Origin: Zobellia galactanivorans
GTDB taxonomy: Bacteria; Bacteroidota; Bacteroidia; Flavobacteriales; Flavobacteriaceae
Reading direction: 5' to 3'
NCBI RefSeq assembly: GCF_000973105.1
Contig: NC_015844.1
Coordinates: 4,894,501 to 4,958,500, forward strand
DNA length: 64,000 bases
The position numbers and the translations under genes are program-made. How positions within the stretch are numbered: position 1 is the stretch's first letter; every line of letters begins with the position of its first letter. Positions 1 through 9,485 of this stretch are shown here, in pieces. The notes under the pieces were generated by a model that was not told the origin of the DNA, did no database searches, and worked only from the letters and a program-made list of their open reading frames with translations.

Positions 1-54
1 AAATTAAAGATCAAATACCGTGTCAAACGCGAAACCAACACCGATAACGAATGA
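1..54 (+). CDS. C-terminal end of an upstream CDS (partial)
   Basis: Reading frame 1 is open from the first base and ends at TGA 52-54, giving about 17 residues rich in Lys, Arg, Thr and Asn. The stop overlaps the ATG of the next gene at 51 (ATGA), the usual mark of translational coupling, so this is probably the tail of the preceding gene in the same operon. The product cannot be recognised from so short a tail. Confidence 0.55.
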   Translation, partial: KLKIKYRVKRETNTDNE

Positions 55-749
55 TCAAAAAATACCGCCTACACCTAGCTATTTTCAGCTGCCTGCTCTT
101 TTTGCAGTGCAAGCCGGTAAAGGAAACGGTACAGCTTCCTGAAATTATAGATAGACCCATTGTCTTTGACGAAACCCGAAAACAACTGAGCCTAGAATAC
201 CTTCGGAATCGCTATGGACTGGAAAGGGTGACACCGACCATAATTCCGAGAATGATCGTACTGCATTGGACGGTCATACCCACCTTCGAAGAAGCGTTCG
301 AAGCCTTTGATCCTCCGGCCTTGCCCAATTGGCGACCCGATATTAAGGATGTAAGCGGATTAAACGTTTCTTCCCAATTTTTGGTAGACCGTGATGGCAG
401 CATTTATCGCCTGTTGCCCGAGACCACCATGGCCCGACATGTCATTGGCTTGAACCATTGCGCCATAGGCATAGAAAATGTCGGGGGCACCGAAGCCTTG
501 CCCTTGACCGAGGCCCAACTGAAATCGAATATCGAACTGGTAAAATACCTAGCCGACAAATATGCCATCGATTACCTGATAGGGCATTATGAATACACCT
601 ATTTTGAGAACCACCCGCTGTGGTTGGAAAAGGACAAAGGCTACCGTACCCAAAAGACCGACCCGGGCGAAGATTTTATGGGCAAGGTTCGACGAGCCAC
701 CAAAAACCTTAATTTTGCACCCGTACCAAAAAAACCGATTACCCCATGA
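51..749 (+). CDS. N-acetylmuramoyl-L-alanine amidase lipoprotein (Amidase_2 type)
   Basis: This is a 232-residue peptidoglycan amidase of the zinc-dependent Amidase_2/PGRP fold. It would cut the bond between N-acetylmuramic acid and the stem peptide, in the periplasm or at the outer membrane. The N-terminus is a short signal ending in a lipobox (LFLQC, C20). Visible family signs are VLHWT with His72, the ARHVIG block with His129, IGIEN with Glu141, GHYE with His178 and TDPGEDF with Asp203. H72, H178 and D203 are the likely zinc ligands. The gene overlaps its neighbours by ATGA on both sides, so it lies in an operon with an M14 peptidase, which suits cell-wall peptide turnover. Confidence 0.85.
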   Translation: MIKKYRLHLAIFSCLLFLQCKPVKETVQLPEIIDRPIVFDETRKQLSLEYLRNRYGLERVTPTIIPRMIVLHWTVIPTFEEAFEAFDPPALPNWRPDIKDVSGLNVSSQFLVDRDGSIYRLLPETTMARHVIGLNHCAIGIENVGGTEALPLTEAQLKSNIELVKYLADKYAIDYLIGHYEYTYFENHPLWLEKDKGYRTQKTDPGEDFMGKVRRATKNLNFAPVPKKPITP

Positions 750-2212
750 GAATACCGATTACCGCCCTTATCCTTTTTGTCTGCATATTCAGCCATGCAC
801 AGCAAAAGGATCTGACTACCCAACTTTACGAAACCTATGAAACGTACAAAGAGCCCTTGCTTCAAAAAAGACGTATAAAGCACCATGAGCTGCAGCCCTT
901 AATAGAACAGTACAAAAACCACCCTAAATTTAAGGTCGCCCAAGTCGGCAAGTCCATCGAGGGCCGTTCCTTGTCGCTCATCAGTCTAGGGGAGGGACCG
1001 ACCGACGTTTTCCTATGGTCACAGATGCACGGTGACGAACCTACCGCAACACAAGCTATTTTCGATATATTCAATTTTTTCAAGAGCGATGATTTCGCTG
1101 TAGAAAAACAGGAAATCTTGGCCAACTGCACCTTGCATTTTTTACCCATGTTAAATCCTGATGGGGCAGAAGTCTTTCAACGAAGAAACCGCTTGGGCAT
1201 CGATGTCAACCGTGATGCATTGCGCTTACAATCTCCCGAGGGCCAGACCCTGAAAAGGGTACGTGATAGTCTAAATGCCGATTTTGGCTTCAACCTACAC
1301 GACCAAAGTACCTATTACAATGCCGAAAGAACCGAAAAACCGGCCACCATCTCATACTTGGCCCCGGCATACAATTACGAAAAAGACATCAATGAAGTAC
1401 GGGGCAACGCCATGAAGGTCATTGTCTTTATGAACAAGATTATTCAAAAATACGCTCCGGGCCAGGTTGGGCGATACAATGACGATTTTGAACCAAGGGC
1501 CTTCGGTGATAATATCCAAAAGTGGGGCACCAGTGCCATTTTAATAGAATCAGGAGGCTATCATAACGATGTGGAGAAGCAGGAGATAAGGAAACTGAAC
1601 TATGTTTCGATCCTTTCCGCCATATATACCATTGCCAAGGAAAACTATAAGGATATCGCCTTGGAGGAATACGAGGAAATACCTGAAAACGACCGGAAGC
1701 TTTTTGATTTGAAAATAGCGAATGCCACCTATCCGCTTTTGGGTAAAAACTATATCTTGGATATAGGTATGAACCGTCTAGAGGTAGACAAAAAAGACCA
1801 TAACGATTTTTGGTACAGCAGCCGCATCCTAGACCAAGGGGACCTCTCTACCTATTATGGATACGAAACCCTTGATGCTTCGGGCCATACCATCGTTCCG
1901 GGCAAGGTATACCCCAAGCTAGTGAATACATTGAACGACCTGGCCGCCCTTGATATCACTTCCTTATTAAAATCGGGGTACACCTATGTACGGGTAGAAA
2001 ACATTCCATCGTCGAAACTGTCTTCTCCCTTTCCCATACATATCATCGGAAAGCGGTATAAGTTACCCGAGTTTTCAATAGAAATCGGACTCAACCCTAC
2101 CTTCCTCTTGGAAAAAGGTGGAAAAATCACGCACGCCATAATCAACGGTTTTTTGATCGACCTTGAGGCCGATAAGAAAACGAATTTCAAGAATGCGATG
2201 ATCTATCGATAA
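746..2212 (+). CDS. Secreted M14-family zinc carboxypeptidase
   Basis: The 488-residue protein has a cleavable signal peptide (cleavage near HAQQ, residues 18-20). The M14 zinc site is complete by eye: His95 and Glu98 in MHGDEPT, and His185 in FNLHDQS. NPDG near 137-140, NVNRDA near 154-159 and Glu268 in LIESGGYH fit the substrate-binding and catalytic parts. It should remove C-terminal residues from peptides, possibly wall peptides given the upstream amidase with which it overlaps by 4 bp. Residues after about 300 form an extra domain that I do not recognise. The substrate is inferred only from context. Confidence 0.85.
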   Translation: MRIPITALILFVCIFSHAQQKDLTTQLYETYETYKEPLLQKRRIKHHELQPLIEQYKNHPKFKVAQVGKSIEGRSLSLISLGEGPTDVFLWSQMHGDEPTATQAIFDIFNFFKSDDFAVEKQEILANCTLHFLPMLNPDGAEVFQRRNRLGIDVNRDALRLQSPEGQTLKRVRDSLNADFGFNLHDQSTYYNAERTEKPATISYLAPAYNYEKDINEVRGNAMKVIVFMNKIIQKYAPGQVGRYNDDFEPRAFGDNIQKWGTSAILIESGGYHNDVEKQEIRKLNYVSILSAIYTIAKENYKDIALEEYEEIPENDRKLFDLKIANATYPLLGKNYILDIGMNRLEVDKKDHNDFWYSSRILDQGDLSTYYGYETLDASGHTIVPGKVYPKLVNTLNDLAALDITSLLKSGYTYVRVENIPSSKLSSPFPIHIIGKRYKLPEFSIEIGLNPTFLLEKGGKITHAIINGFLIDLEADKKTNFKNAMIYR

Positions 2213-2225
2213 GTGGTATTCGCGC

Positions 2226-2429
2226 TTAGTAGCCGAACCGCATGGCCATTTCAGACATCTCTGAAGCCTGAAGGGCTATTCTAAAGTACATTGAAATTGC
2301 CAAGGTCGCAATGATAGCAAACAATGTAAGGGTCAAGGCCTGGTACCATTTAGGCATTCCGTTTAAAGCGGTGTTCTGAATAATAACTGTTAATACATCC
2401 ATGTGTTCTAAAATTTTGCCATTTAGCAT
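2226..2429 (-). CDS. Small single-span membrane protein, unknown
   Basis: This 67-residue ORF fills the gap between two convergent larger genes. It contains one clear hydrophobic segment (about residues 30-50: ALTLTLFAIIATLAISMYF) preceded by a Pro-Lys-Trp-Tyr turn. ATG at 2429 is the longest start, and Met10 (2402) is also possible. Hydrophobic organisation and an otherwise empty gap support a real gene. No family is recognised. Confidence 0.45.
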   Translation of the reverse strand: MLNGKILEHMDVLTVIIQNTALNGMPKWYQALTLTLFAIIATLAISMYFRIALQASEMSEMAMRFGY

Positions 2430-2546
2430 AGCATTTGTTCTGGATGTAGGTTTTCATTTTCTAATATGGGGTACTCGTGTTCTCTTTGAACAGCGAAGTA
2501 GAAGAAAACCCCACCTAATATTGTTTTAATTCGTTGAATCGCACAA

Positions 2547-2577
2547 AAAAAGGAAGAACGGTAAGTTCTTCCTTTTT
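2547..2577. terminator. Bidirectional intrinsic terminator
   Basis: A 13-bp perfect stem (arms 2547-2559 and 2565-2577; GGAAGAAC / GTTCTTCC core with A and T runs) encloses a 5-nt loop. A run on one side and T run on the other let it act in both directions. It ends the OmpA-like gene on the minus strand and any plus-strand read-through from the M14 operon. Confidence 0.85.
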
Positions 2578-2625
2578 AACTGTTGTGCAATAGCCGAGAC
2601 AAATTATCGGCAATACCACTGTGTT

Positions 2626-3453
2626 TTATAGTGTTTCCGCGTCCAAAAGGGCGAAAAACTTGTTCAAGTTCGGAATGATAACGATTTTAGTACGTCTGTT
2701 CTTCGCACGGTTTTCTTTAGTGTCGTTATCCACCAAAGGTAAATAGCTACTTCTACCGGCTGCGATCATTTTAGTAGGATCAACATTGTACTTGTTCTGA
2801 AGGATCTGAACCACACTTGTAGCACGCTTAACGCTCAAGTCCCAGTTATCACGGAACATTTCAGTGCTGATGCTTCTTGAATCGGTGTGACCTTCGACCA
2901 TAACTTCCATGCTTGGCTCAGAGTTGATTACCTGCGCCAATTTTTCAAGAATCTTGTTGGCTTTGCTGCTTACGCGGTAGCTACCACTATTGAAAAGAAG
3001 TTTGTCGGAAATGTTGATCATAACAACGGTCTTGTCGATGTTCACATCTACATCGTCATCGTCATCTGAAATAGATTTCTTAAGGTTGTAAGAAATGGCC
3101 AAGTTCATTGAATCTTGCAAAGTTTTTGCTTCGGCAAGTTTAGCGGGATCCACTTTGGCAAGTGTTGATCTCATCTTCGCTTTGGTGTTGTTGCTCATTA
3201 CGGCAACATCGTCAACAGAAGTCATTTGACTATCGTTGATCTCCTTTAAAGAATTGATCTTTTCGTTATACTCGGTTACACGAGCTTCTATCTTAGACAT
3301 TTTACCTTCAAGTTCTTCCTTTTCAACTTGGGTCTTTGTCAATGCGCTTTGCGTTTCGGACAAGTTGTTTTCAAGAGCAACATATTTTTTCTTAGAAACA
3401 CAAGATGCCATTAGGGTAACGGCAAGCGTACTTAGGATAATTGATTTTTTCAT
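2626..3453 (-). CDS. OmpA-family peptidoglycan-binding lipoprotein
   Basis: The start is set at the ATG at 3453, because the following MKKSIILS... signal with lipobox LMASC (C18) is typical and the 43 residues upstream do not look coding. The mature protein (275-residue precursor) has a heptad-rich coiled coil at about residues 25-75 and a C-terminal OmpA domain at about 150-265, with the signatures EGHTDS, NWDLSVKRA and ENRAKNRRTKIVI. It should anchor the outer membrane to peptidoglycan. It is flanked by terminators on both sides, so it is transcribed alone. Confidence 0.88.
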   Translation of the reverse strand: MKKSIILSTLAVTLMASCVSKKKYVALENNLSETQSALTKTQVEKEELEGKMSKIEARVTEYNEKINSLKEINDSQMTSVDDVAVMSNNTKAKMRSTLAKVDPAKLAEAKTLQDSMNLAISYNLKKSISDDDDDVDVNIDKTVVMINISDKLLFNSGSYRVSSKANKILEKLAQVINSEPSMEVMVEGHTDSRSISTEMFRDNWDLSVKRATSVVQILQNKYNVDPTKMIAAGRSSYLPLVDNDTKENRAKNRRTKIVIIPNLNKFFALLDAETL

Positions 3454-3630
3454 TTTAAAACGTTTTGATATAAAAGTATATTGATTCACTACTATAATAC
3501 GGAATAGGTCTGCAATTGGATCTTCACCTATGGTCAACATTCTAGGCAAAGGGTTATATAAACCCGACAAAAGGGGGCGCAACCCTTTGTTATTGAAGGA
3601 TTAAGGCTTTTGTAAAAAAGAAAAAAAAAA

Positions 3631-3655
3631 GACGCCTATTTTAGGCGTCTTTTTT
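3631..3655. terminator. Intrinsic terminator
   Basis: An 8-bp GC-rich stem (GACGCCTA 3631-3638 with TAGGCGTC 3642-3649) has a T run on the plus side and an A run on the minus side. It lies just after the VWA lipoprotein gene on the minus strand and upstream of the OmpA-like gene, and so separates the two transcripts. Confidence 0.85.
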
Positions 3656-3678
3656 ACTGTTTTATTGAGATAGGCTGA

Positions 3679-4764
3679 TTATTCACAGCCTCCTGTAAAG
3701 CCTTCTGCGCTAAATTTGGTCTGAACGGCACCTTGTAAACTACCATTTTTTACTTGAATGGCCAGGTTGTTGTCACCACCTCTTTTAGGGCTACAGTACT
3801 CGAAAAGGTAAAAACTGTTGGCTCGCTCGGAAACGATTTCGGAAATCCTATTGAAAGTATCTTCCAATTCATCTTTGTTAGCGGCAAATTCGCTAGAGTT
3901 CTTTCCGAGGTCGCTCAAGACCTGTGTATCGATCTCGCTTCCCAAACCAATGGTAAAGAAGGAAATGTTCGGATCGGCCGTATCTACTTTTTTCTGGGCG
4001 GCATCTTTAGCATAGCGTGAAGCCTGATCTGTACCATCGGTAAAGATTACCACGGAAGCAGCACCGATCTTATCGCCTTTTGTACTATCCTTCAAAAGGT
4101 CACTGGCTTTATCGGTAGCTTTAATGACAGCACCGTAAAGGTCGGTAGACACATCGCTACTGATATCCTTATTGATGGTCTCGATCGCAGCGGTCAAGTC
4201 CGATTTCACGGAAGTCAAAGGAGTTAGCTCATGTAATATGTCTTCCCCGTCAAACCAATAAATGGCCATTTTATATGACTCCTGCGATGTAGCCGGCATT
4301 ACGGCATCGATAAAACTGATACTCGCGGCCTTTAGTTCATCGACACTCTCGCTCAAAACACTATTACTTAAATCAAGTATTAAAAGGGTGTTACTAGAAA
4401 ATATTTGCTCATTGGGAGAAATACGCGCTTGTGATTCCGATGGGGAAATGGTATTGAAGCAATCGTCGTTCCTTCCTTGTTCGTAAATCGTAAACTGGTC
4501 AGCGGTCAATCCTGAAACAGGACTCCCTTCACTATTCGATACTTTAAAGAAAATAGAAACCTTACCGGGGGCGGTAGTGTATTGGTCCTGTATGGAAAGG
4601 ACAAGTTCATTGTCACCCAGGTCCAAACATTTGTCAACGGGTTGTCCTTTCCCAAGTCCATCACCTGTATTTAGGGCATAGTTCACATCGTCATCGGCAT
4701 TTCCGCAAGAAGCAAATAGAATAATGGAGAAAAAAAACAAAAGTAGTTTTGAGGAGGAATTCAT
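3679..4764 (-). CDS. VWA-domain surface lipoprotein
   Basis: ATG at 4764 is preferred over the in-frame TTG at 4785 because it directly precedes a standard lipoprotein signal (FASC, C20). The 361-residue protein carries a von Willebrand factor A domain with a complete metal-ion-dependent adhesion site: D131-x-S133-x-S135, T207 and D243. An Ig-like N-terminal part (about residues 50-100) precedes it. Four late cysteines may form disulfides. VWA lipoproteins bind protein partners or ligands through a divalent metal. The partner here is unknown, and the gene stands alone with its own terminator. Confidence 0.82.
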   Translation of the reverse strand: MNSSSKLLLFFFSIILFASCGNADDDVNYALNTGDGLGKGQPVDKCLDLGDNELVLSIQDQYTTAPGKVSIFFKVSNSEGSPVSGLTADQFTIYEQGRNDDCFNTISPSESQARISPNEQIFSSNTLLILDLSNSVLSESVDELKAASISFIDAVMPATSQESYKMAIYWFDGEDILHELTPLTSVKSDLTAAIETINKDISSDVSTDLYGAVIKATDKASDLLKDSTKGDKIGAASVVIFTDGTDQASRYAKDAAQKKVDTADPNISFFTIGLGSEIDTQVLSDLGKNSSEFAANKDELEDTFNRISEIVSERANSFYLFEYCSPKRGGDNNLAIQVKNGSLQGAVQTKFSAEGFTGGCE

Positions 4765-5055
4765 TTTCGTGGATTTTACGTTCAACCATCACAACGTTGA
4801 TTTTGGTTTTTAAGTATTGTGAAGTCGAAAAAATATGTTAAAGATTGTTAAGGCCCTAAAATTAAGGCATGAAATGGATATTTCGAAATTAGTTCACTAA
4901 TTTTTAAGAATTATTTTTTCTGGGGATTGCATCGGTTTTCCTTATTCTACATGGTCTGTTACAACACCAAAGAAATTGTTAAAACGAAGATGAAATCTTA
5001 ATTTTTTAATACCTTGTGTAGATCTAACACAAAACTTTAAACTAAAACGATATTT

Positions 5056-5517
5056 ATGCCAACGTATCAACTAACGGTTAACGGAAAAGAACACACGGTA
5101 GAGGCAAGTGAAGACACTCCACTATTATGGGTCTTGAGAGACCATTTAAACATGGTCGGCACTAAATTTGGTTGCGGGATAGCCCAATGCGGTGCTTGTA
5201 CGGTACATGTCGAAGGCAATGCCACCAGAAGTTGTTCATTGCCCGTGGCCTCGGCCGTAGGCATGTCGATCACTACCATCGAAGGGCTTTCTGAAGACGG
5301 CTCGCATCCTGTGCAACAGGCTTGGAAAGAAGTTGACGTACCCCAATGCGGATACTGTCAGGCAGGTCAAATGATGACCGCCTCGGCTTTTTTGGCAAAG
5401 AACCCCAGTCCTACGGAAGAAGAAATTTCCGAGGCCATGAACGGTAACATTTGTAGATGTTCCGCATATAACCGTATAAAGAAAGCGGTGGGCGTAGCGG
5501 CCGAAAAAATGGCTTAA
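5056..5517 (+). CDS. iorA: Isoquinoline 1-oxidoreductase-type small subunit, 2x[2Fe-2S]
   Basis: This 153-residue ferredoxin-like subunit belongs to the molybdenum hydroxylase (xanthine oxidase) family. The plant-type cluster cysteines are C40, C45, C48 and C60. The second cluster uses C98-x2-C101 and C133-x-C135 in the helical domain (CGYCQAGQ, NICRC). It carries electrons from the Mo subunit encoded next. No FAD subunit gene is present, as in isoquinoline or aldehyde oxidoreductases that use a membrane or cytochrome acceptor. The gene symbol follows family homology. The true substrate is not known. Confidence 0.88.
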   Translation: MPTYQLTVNGKEHTVEASEDTPLLWVLRDHLNMVGTKFGCGIAQCGACTVHVEGNATRSCSLPVASAVGMSITTIEGLSEDGSHPVQQAWKEVDVPQCGYCQAGQMMTASAFLAKNPSPTEEEISEAMNGNICRCSAYNRIKKAVGVAAEKMA

Positions 5518-5577
5518 CAAAACATACCATTAGGCTTTTGATCACAAGAAAAGCTTTAATTCTATAATTTACAGCTC

Positions 5578-7806
5578 ATGTCAACACCATCCATACCTTT
5601 TAGTCGAAGAAACTTTTTACGCACCTCGTCATTGGCGAGTGGGGGACTCCTAATAGGTTTCAATCTTTTTACCGCCTGCAAATCGGATGTCAAACCTCCG
5701 GTCGATTTAGCGGATTTAAATTACAACGATTTCAATGCCTTTATAAAAATCGCCAAAAATGGGGCCGTGACCATTTTTTCGCCCAATCCTGAAATCGGAC
5801 AAGGGGTAAAAACAGCTATGCCCATGATCATTGCCGAAGAGCTAGATGTGGCTTGGGACAATGTTTATGTACAACAAGGCGTGCTCGATACAAAAAACTA
5901 TACCAGACAAATCGCAGGGGGTAGCCAGTCCATTCGCTTCGGGTGGGATGCCTTACGCCAGACAGGGGCTACGGCCAAGCAAATGTTGGTGAACGCCGCG
6001 GCGGCACGTTGGGGCGTCGATGCTTCCGAATTGTCCGTTAGCGAAGGAATCATCACGAATAAGGCCGGGGAAACCCTAAGTTATGGCGATGTGGTCGAGG
6101 AGGCCGCAGCTTTGGAAGTTCCTGAAAACGTTACCTTAAAAGAACCCAAGGACTATAAAATAATAGGCACTGACCAACGCAATGTCGATATCGATAAAAT
6201 CATTACCGGACAGCCTTTGTACGGTATGGATTATAAGGTAGAGGGCATGGTCTATGCCGCTGTACTTAGGCCACCGGCATTCGGACAGGAATTGGTTTCC
6301 TTTGATGCTACCGAGGCCAAAGCCATACCCGGGGTTATCGACGTCATTCAAATTGGCGATAAGGCCAAGGCTTTATTGGAAAAGGATAAAGTAAACTGGA
6401 CGGCCCAATTAAGCGGGAGCGGAAAGGTGGTCGTTTTGGCAAAGACAACTTGGGATGCCTTCAAGGGTAAAAAAGCCATCAAGGCCACTTGGTCCGATGC
6501 GACCCCTCTTGAAAGTACCGAGTTTCATGACGAAAAACTCAATGCCCTTTTAGATGGCAAAGATTTTGTAACCATGAGAAAGGATGGCGATGTCAACAAG
6601 GCATTCGCTCAGGCCGATAAAGTATTGGAGCGTACCTACGAATCTCCCTTCCTTCCGCACAACTGTATGGAACCCATGAACTTTTTCGCCCATGTAACCG
6701 ATGAGAAGATTCATTTGGTAGGACCGGTGCAAACCCCTGAAGATGCGGCAAATACCGTCGCCGAACTTTTAGGGCGCGATGTGGCCGATATCCACTTGGA
6801 AATGACCCGTATGGGCGGTGGTTTCGGAAGAAGGCTGTATGGGGATTTCGTTTATGAAGCGGCAGAGATCAGTGACGCTATCCGAAAGCCCGTAAAAATG
6901 GTTTCTTCCCGCGAAGACGACATGTCTACCGGGGTATACAGGCCTTCCATAAAATACAGGATCAAAGCGGCCATTAAAGATGGGCAATTAACAGGCTACC
7001 AGTTAAAAGAGGCCGCCATCAATGGAAACATGTACGGATTGATCCCGAATTTCTTTCCGGCCGGTGCAGTCGAAAACTACCAAGTCGACGTGGCCAACTA
7101 TAAAAGCAATATTACTACGGGAGCATGGCGGGCACCGTACACCAACTTCTTGGCCTATGCCGAACAGAGTTTCTTTGATGAACTAGCCGAAGAAATGGAA
7201 GTGGACAAGATCAAGCTACGCTTAGATTTATTGGAAAAAGTAAAGGGCACTACGGACGAGCGGATCGAATATTCCCCGGAACGTATGCAAAAGGTTATAA
7301 AAATGGCCGTCGATAAGTCCGGTTGGGGAAAACAGCCCCAAGGGACGTATCAAGGCTTTGTTGCCTATTATTGCCATAATACCCATGTGGCGGAAGTAGC
7401 GGACGTGGTCATTGAAAAAGGCCTTCCGGTGGTCAAAAAGGTAACCTGTGTGGTCGATTGTGGCATTGTCATCAATCCTTTAGGGGCCCTGAACCAAATA
7501 GAGGGAGGTATCGTAGACGGTATCGGACACAGTATGTACGGTAGTTTCGGTTTCGAAAACGGCCAACCTACCGCAAAGAATTTTGACAAGTACCGTTTGG
7601 GCCGAATGAAAGATGCAGCCGCCGTAGAAACCTATCTGGTACAAAACGAACTATCGCCAACCGGTTTGGGCGAACCCACTTTACCACCTGCTGGTGGTGC
7701 GGTAGCCAATGCCTTAAAGGCGGCCACCGGCAAGCGGGTCTACAAACAACCTTTTATAGAGCAGGAAGAATTGTGGCAAGCCAAACAAGAAGAAATACTG
7801 GGATAG
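5578..7806 (+). CDS. iorB: Isoquinoline 1-oxidoreductase-type molybdopterin large subunit
   Basis: The 742-residue protein starts with a twin-arginine signal (SRRNFLR, residues 9-15, then a hydrophobic stretch), so the folded enzyme is exported with its cofactors. The family blocks are present: GQGVKTAMPMI, MGGGFGRR near residue 420, and TGLGEPTLPPAGG near the C-terminus, with the conserved Glu of the active site. It would hydroxylate an aromatic heterocycle or oxidise an aldehyde, using water as oxygen donor. It follows the 2Fe-2S subunit by 60 bp and precedes two cofactor-maturation genes. A Cys at 34 is a weak lipobox candidate. Confidence 0.88.
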   Translation: MSTPSIPFSRRNFLRTSSLASGGLLIGFNLFTACKSDVKPPVDLADLNYNDFNAFIKIAKNGAVTIFSPNPEIGQGVKTAMPMIIAEELDVAWDNVYVQQGVLDTKNYTRQIAGGSQSIRFGWDALRQTGATAKQMLVNAAAARWGVDASELSVSEGIITNKAGETLSYGDVVEEAAALEVPENVTLKEPKDYKIIGTDQRNVDIDKIITGQPLYGMDYKVEGMVYAAVLRPPAFGQELVSFDATEAKAIPGVIDVIQIGDKAKALLEKDKVNWTAQLSGSGKVVVLAKTTWDAFKGKKAIKATWSDATPLESTEFHDEKLNALLDGKDFVTMRKDGDVNKAFAQADKVLERTYESPFLPHNCMEPMNFFAHVTDEKIHLVGPVQTPEDAANTVAELLGRDVADIHLEMTRMGGGFGRRLYGDFVYEAAEISDAIRKPVKMVSSREDDMSTGVYRPSIKYRIKAAIKDGQLTGYQLKEAAINGNMYGLIPNFFPAGAVENYQVDVANYKSNITTGAWRAPYTNFLAYAEQSFFDELAEEMEVDKIKLRLDLLEKVKGTTDERIEYSPERMQKVIKMAVDKSGWGKQPQGTYQGFVAYYCHNTHVAEVADVVIEKGLPVVKKVTCVVDCGIVINPLGALNQIEGGIVDGIGHSMYGSFGFENGQPTAKNFDKYRLGRMKDAAAVETYLVQNELSPTGLGEPTLPPAGGAVANALKAATGKRVYKQPFIEQEELWQAKQEEILG

Positions 7807-7860
7807 TCCATAGAGGACCGTTCCTACTAGACCGATTGTACTTAAGCGATTCCGATTTGT

Positions 7861-8871
7861 ATGACGCATGAACTAAAAAACATTATTAGGGCCTATAAGC
7901 TCGCCAAAGAAAAGAAGCAAAAGACCGTCCTCGCGACGGTCGTTGCTTTAGAAGGCTCTTCATACCGCCGACCAGGAGTGCGTATGCTCATACGTGAAGA
8001 CGGCAAAATGATCGGGGCGGTCAGTGGCGGCTGTGTCGAAAAGGAAATCTTTAGGCAGGCCCATACCGTCTTTAACGACGATGTGCCCAAGATGATGATC
8101 TATGATGGGCGTTACCGATTGGGCTGCGAAGGCATTCTCTATATCTTAATAGAACCTTTCGCCCCAAGTACATCTTTTATAGAGGCCTTTGAGCTTACCA
8201 TAAAGCATAGGGAACAGTTTACCATTCGTTCTTCCTATATCAAAAAGGAAGGAAGCCATGCAGCCTTGGCTTCGTTCTTTGTTTTCGGAAAAAATAGAAT
8301 TGGGTTAAGGCCCAAGGTCGTTCCATCCGACGATTTCCCTGTGTTCGAGCAACAAATGAACCCTTGTTTTAAACTGATTATAATCGGTGCGGAACACGAT
8401 GCGGTACAATTGTGTTCCTTTGCTTCCTTAATGGGCTGGGAAGTGACCATCGTAGCTTCCGCAGCGGAGGAAAAGAACATCAACGATTTTCCCGGGGCCG
8501 ACCTTTTCCTTAGCGAAGAACCTGAAATGCTATCCCTCGATACTATCGACGAACAAACCGCAATCGTTTTAATGACACATAGTTATGTACGTGACCTAAA
8601 GTATTTGTTAGCGATAAGGGAATCGAAACCCGTATACCTGGGATTGCTCGGTCCGGCCAAGCGAAGGGAAAAACTATTGAACGAGTTTATAGAGCATTAC
8701 CCCGAAGTGGTGGATACCTTTTTTGATGCCATACACGGCCCTGCCGGTCTAGATATAGGAGCGGAAACGGCTCAAGAAATCGCCTTGGCCATTCTATCGG
8801 AAATACTTTCGGTAACCCGGGGCAAGGAAGCCATAATGCTCAAAAACAAATTGGGAAGAATACACACCTAA
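7861..8871 (+). CDS. XdhC/CoxI-family molybdoenzyme maturation factor
   Basis: This 336-residue protein has an N-terminal XdhC/CoxI domain (SSYRRPGVRM and VSGGCVE, residues 32-58) and a C-terminal Rossmann-type domain (IIGAEHDAVQL near 175, then the GPAGLDIGAETAQEIALAI block near the end). Family members bind and insert sulfurated Mo cofactor into xanthine-oxidase-type enzymes. Position directly after the large subunit fits that job. Its stop overlaps the next ATG by one base (TAATG). Confidence 0.85.
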   Translation: MTHELKNIIRAYKLAKEKKQKTVLATVVALEGSSYRRPGVRMLIREDGKMIGAVSGGCVEKEIFRQAHTVFNDDVPKMMIYDGRYRLGCEGILYILIEPFAPSTSFIEAFELTIKHREQFTIRSSYIKKEGSHAALASFFVFGKNRIGLRPKVVPSDDFPVFEQQMNPCFKLIIIGAEHDAVQLCSFASLMGWEVTIVASAAEEKNINDFPGADLFLSEEPEMLSLDTIDEQTAIVLMTHSYVRDLKYLLAIRESKPVYLGLLGPAKRREKLLNEFIEHYPEVVDTFFDAIHGPAGLDIGAETAQEIALAILSEILSVTRGKEAIMLKNKLGRIHT

Positions 8872-9485
8872 TGAAAAGTGCTCCACATCGTATCGCAATA
8901 TTGATTTTGGCCGCAGGGGCGTCTTCACGTATGGGAAAACCCAAGCAGCTACTTCCTTGGCGAGACACTACGCTCTTGGGCCAGGCCATACGCACCGCAA
9001 AGGCGTCGAAGGCCTCAGAAATACTGTCGGTTTTAGGGGCAAATGCCGAAAAAATACGCTCTGCGGTAACAGAGCCCTTTGCCTTTACGGAAAATACGGC
9101 GTGGGAATTGGGAATGGGGAGTTCCATAGCGCACGGAACGGCATCCTTGATGGGCTCGGACAAAGATATCGAAGGCATATTGATCATGCTGGCCGACCAA
9201 CCTTTGATCGAAGAAAGCTACCTTAACCTCTTGATCGATCATTCCATACGGCATAAGGATAAAATTATCGCCACCACATATAAGCATAGGGCAGGGGTGC
9301 CCGCACTTTTTCCCAAGCCGTATTTTGAGGCCCTGTTAAAACTGAATAAGGATTTTGGGGCCAAGCAGCTCTTGCAAAAAGAAGGAAGCCATATCATTAG
9401 GGTTTCTGCGGGACAGAACATCATTGATATCGATACGAGCGAAGATTACGAACAACTAAAGCATAAGAATGAAACTGAACATTAG
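8871..9485 (+). CDS. MocA-like molybdenum cofactor cytidylyltransferase
   Basis: The 204-residue protein is a nucleotidyltransferase of the MobA/MocA type, with the signature LAAGASSRMGKPKQLLPW near residues 12-30 and the LADQPLI metal-binding block near 107. It would convert Mo-molybdopterin to the cytosine dinucleotide form used by this class of hydroxylase. It is translationally coupled to the XdhC gene (one-base overlap) and overlaps the next gene by 17 bp, so the four genes plus the amidohydrolase form one operon. Confidence 0.85.
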   Translation: MKSAPHRIAILILAAGASSRMGKPKQLLPWRDTTLLGQAIRTAKASKASEILSVLGANAEKIRSAVTEPFAFTENTAWELGMGSSIAHGTASLMGSDKDIEGILIMLADQPLIEESYLNLLIDHSIRHKDKIIATTYKHRAGVPALFPKPYFEALLKLNKDFGAKQLLQKEGSHIIRVSAGQNIIDIDTSEDYEQLKHKNETEH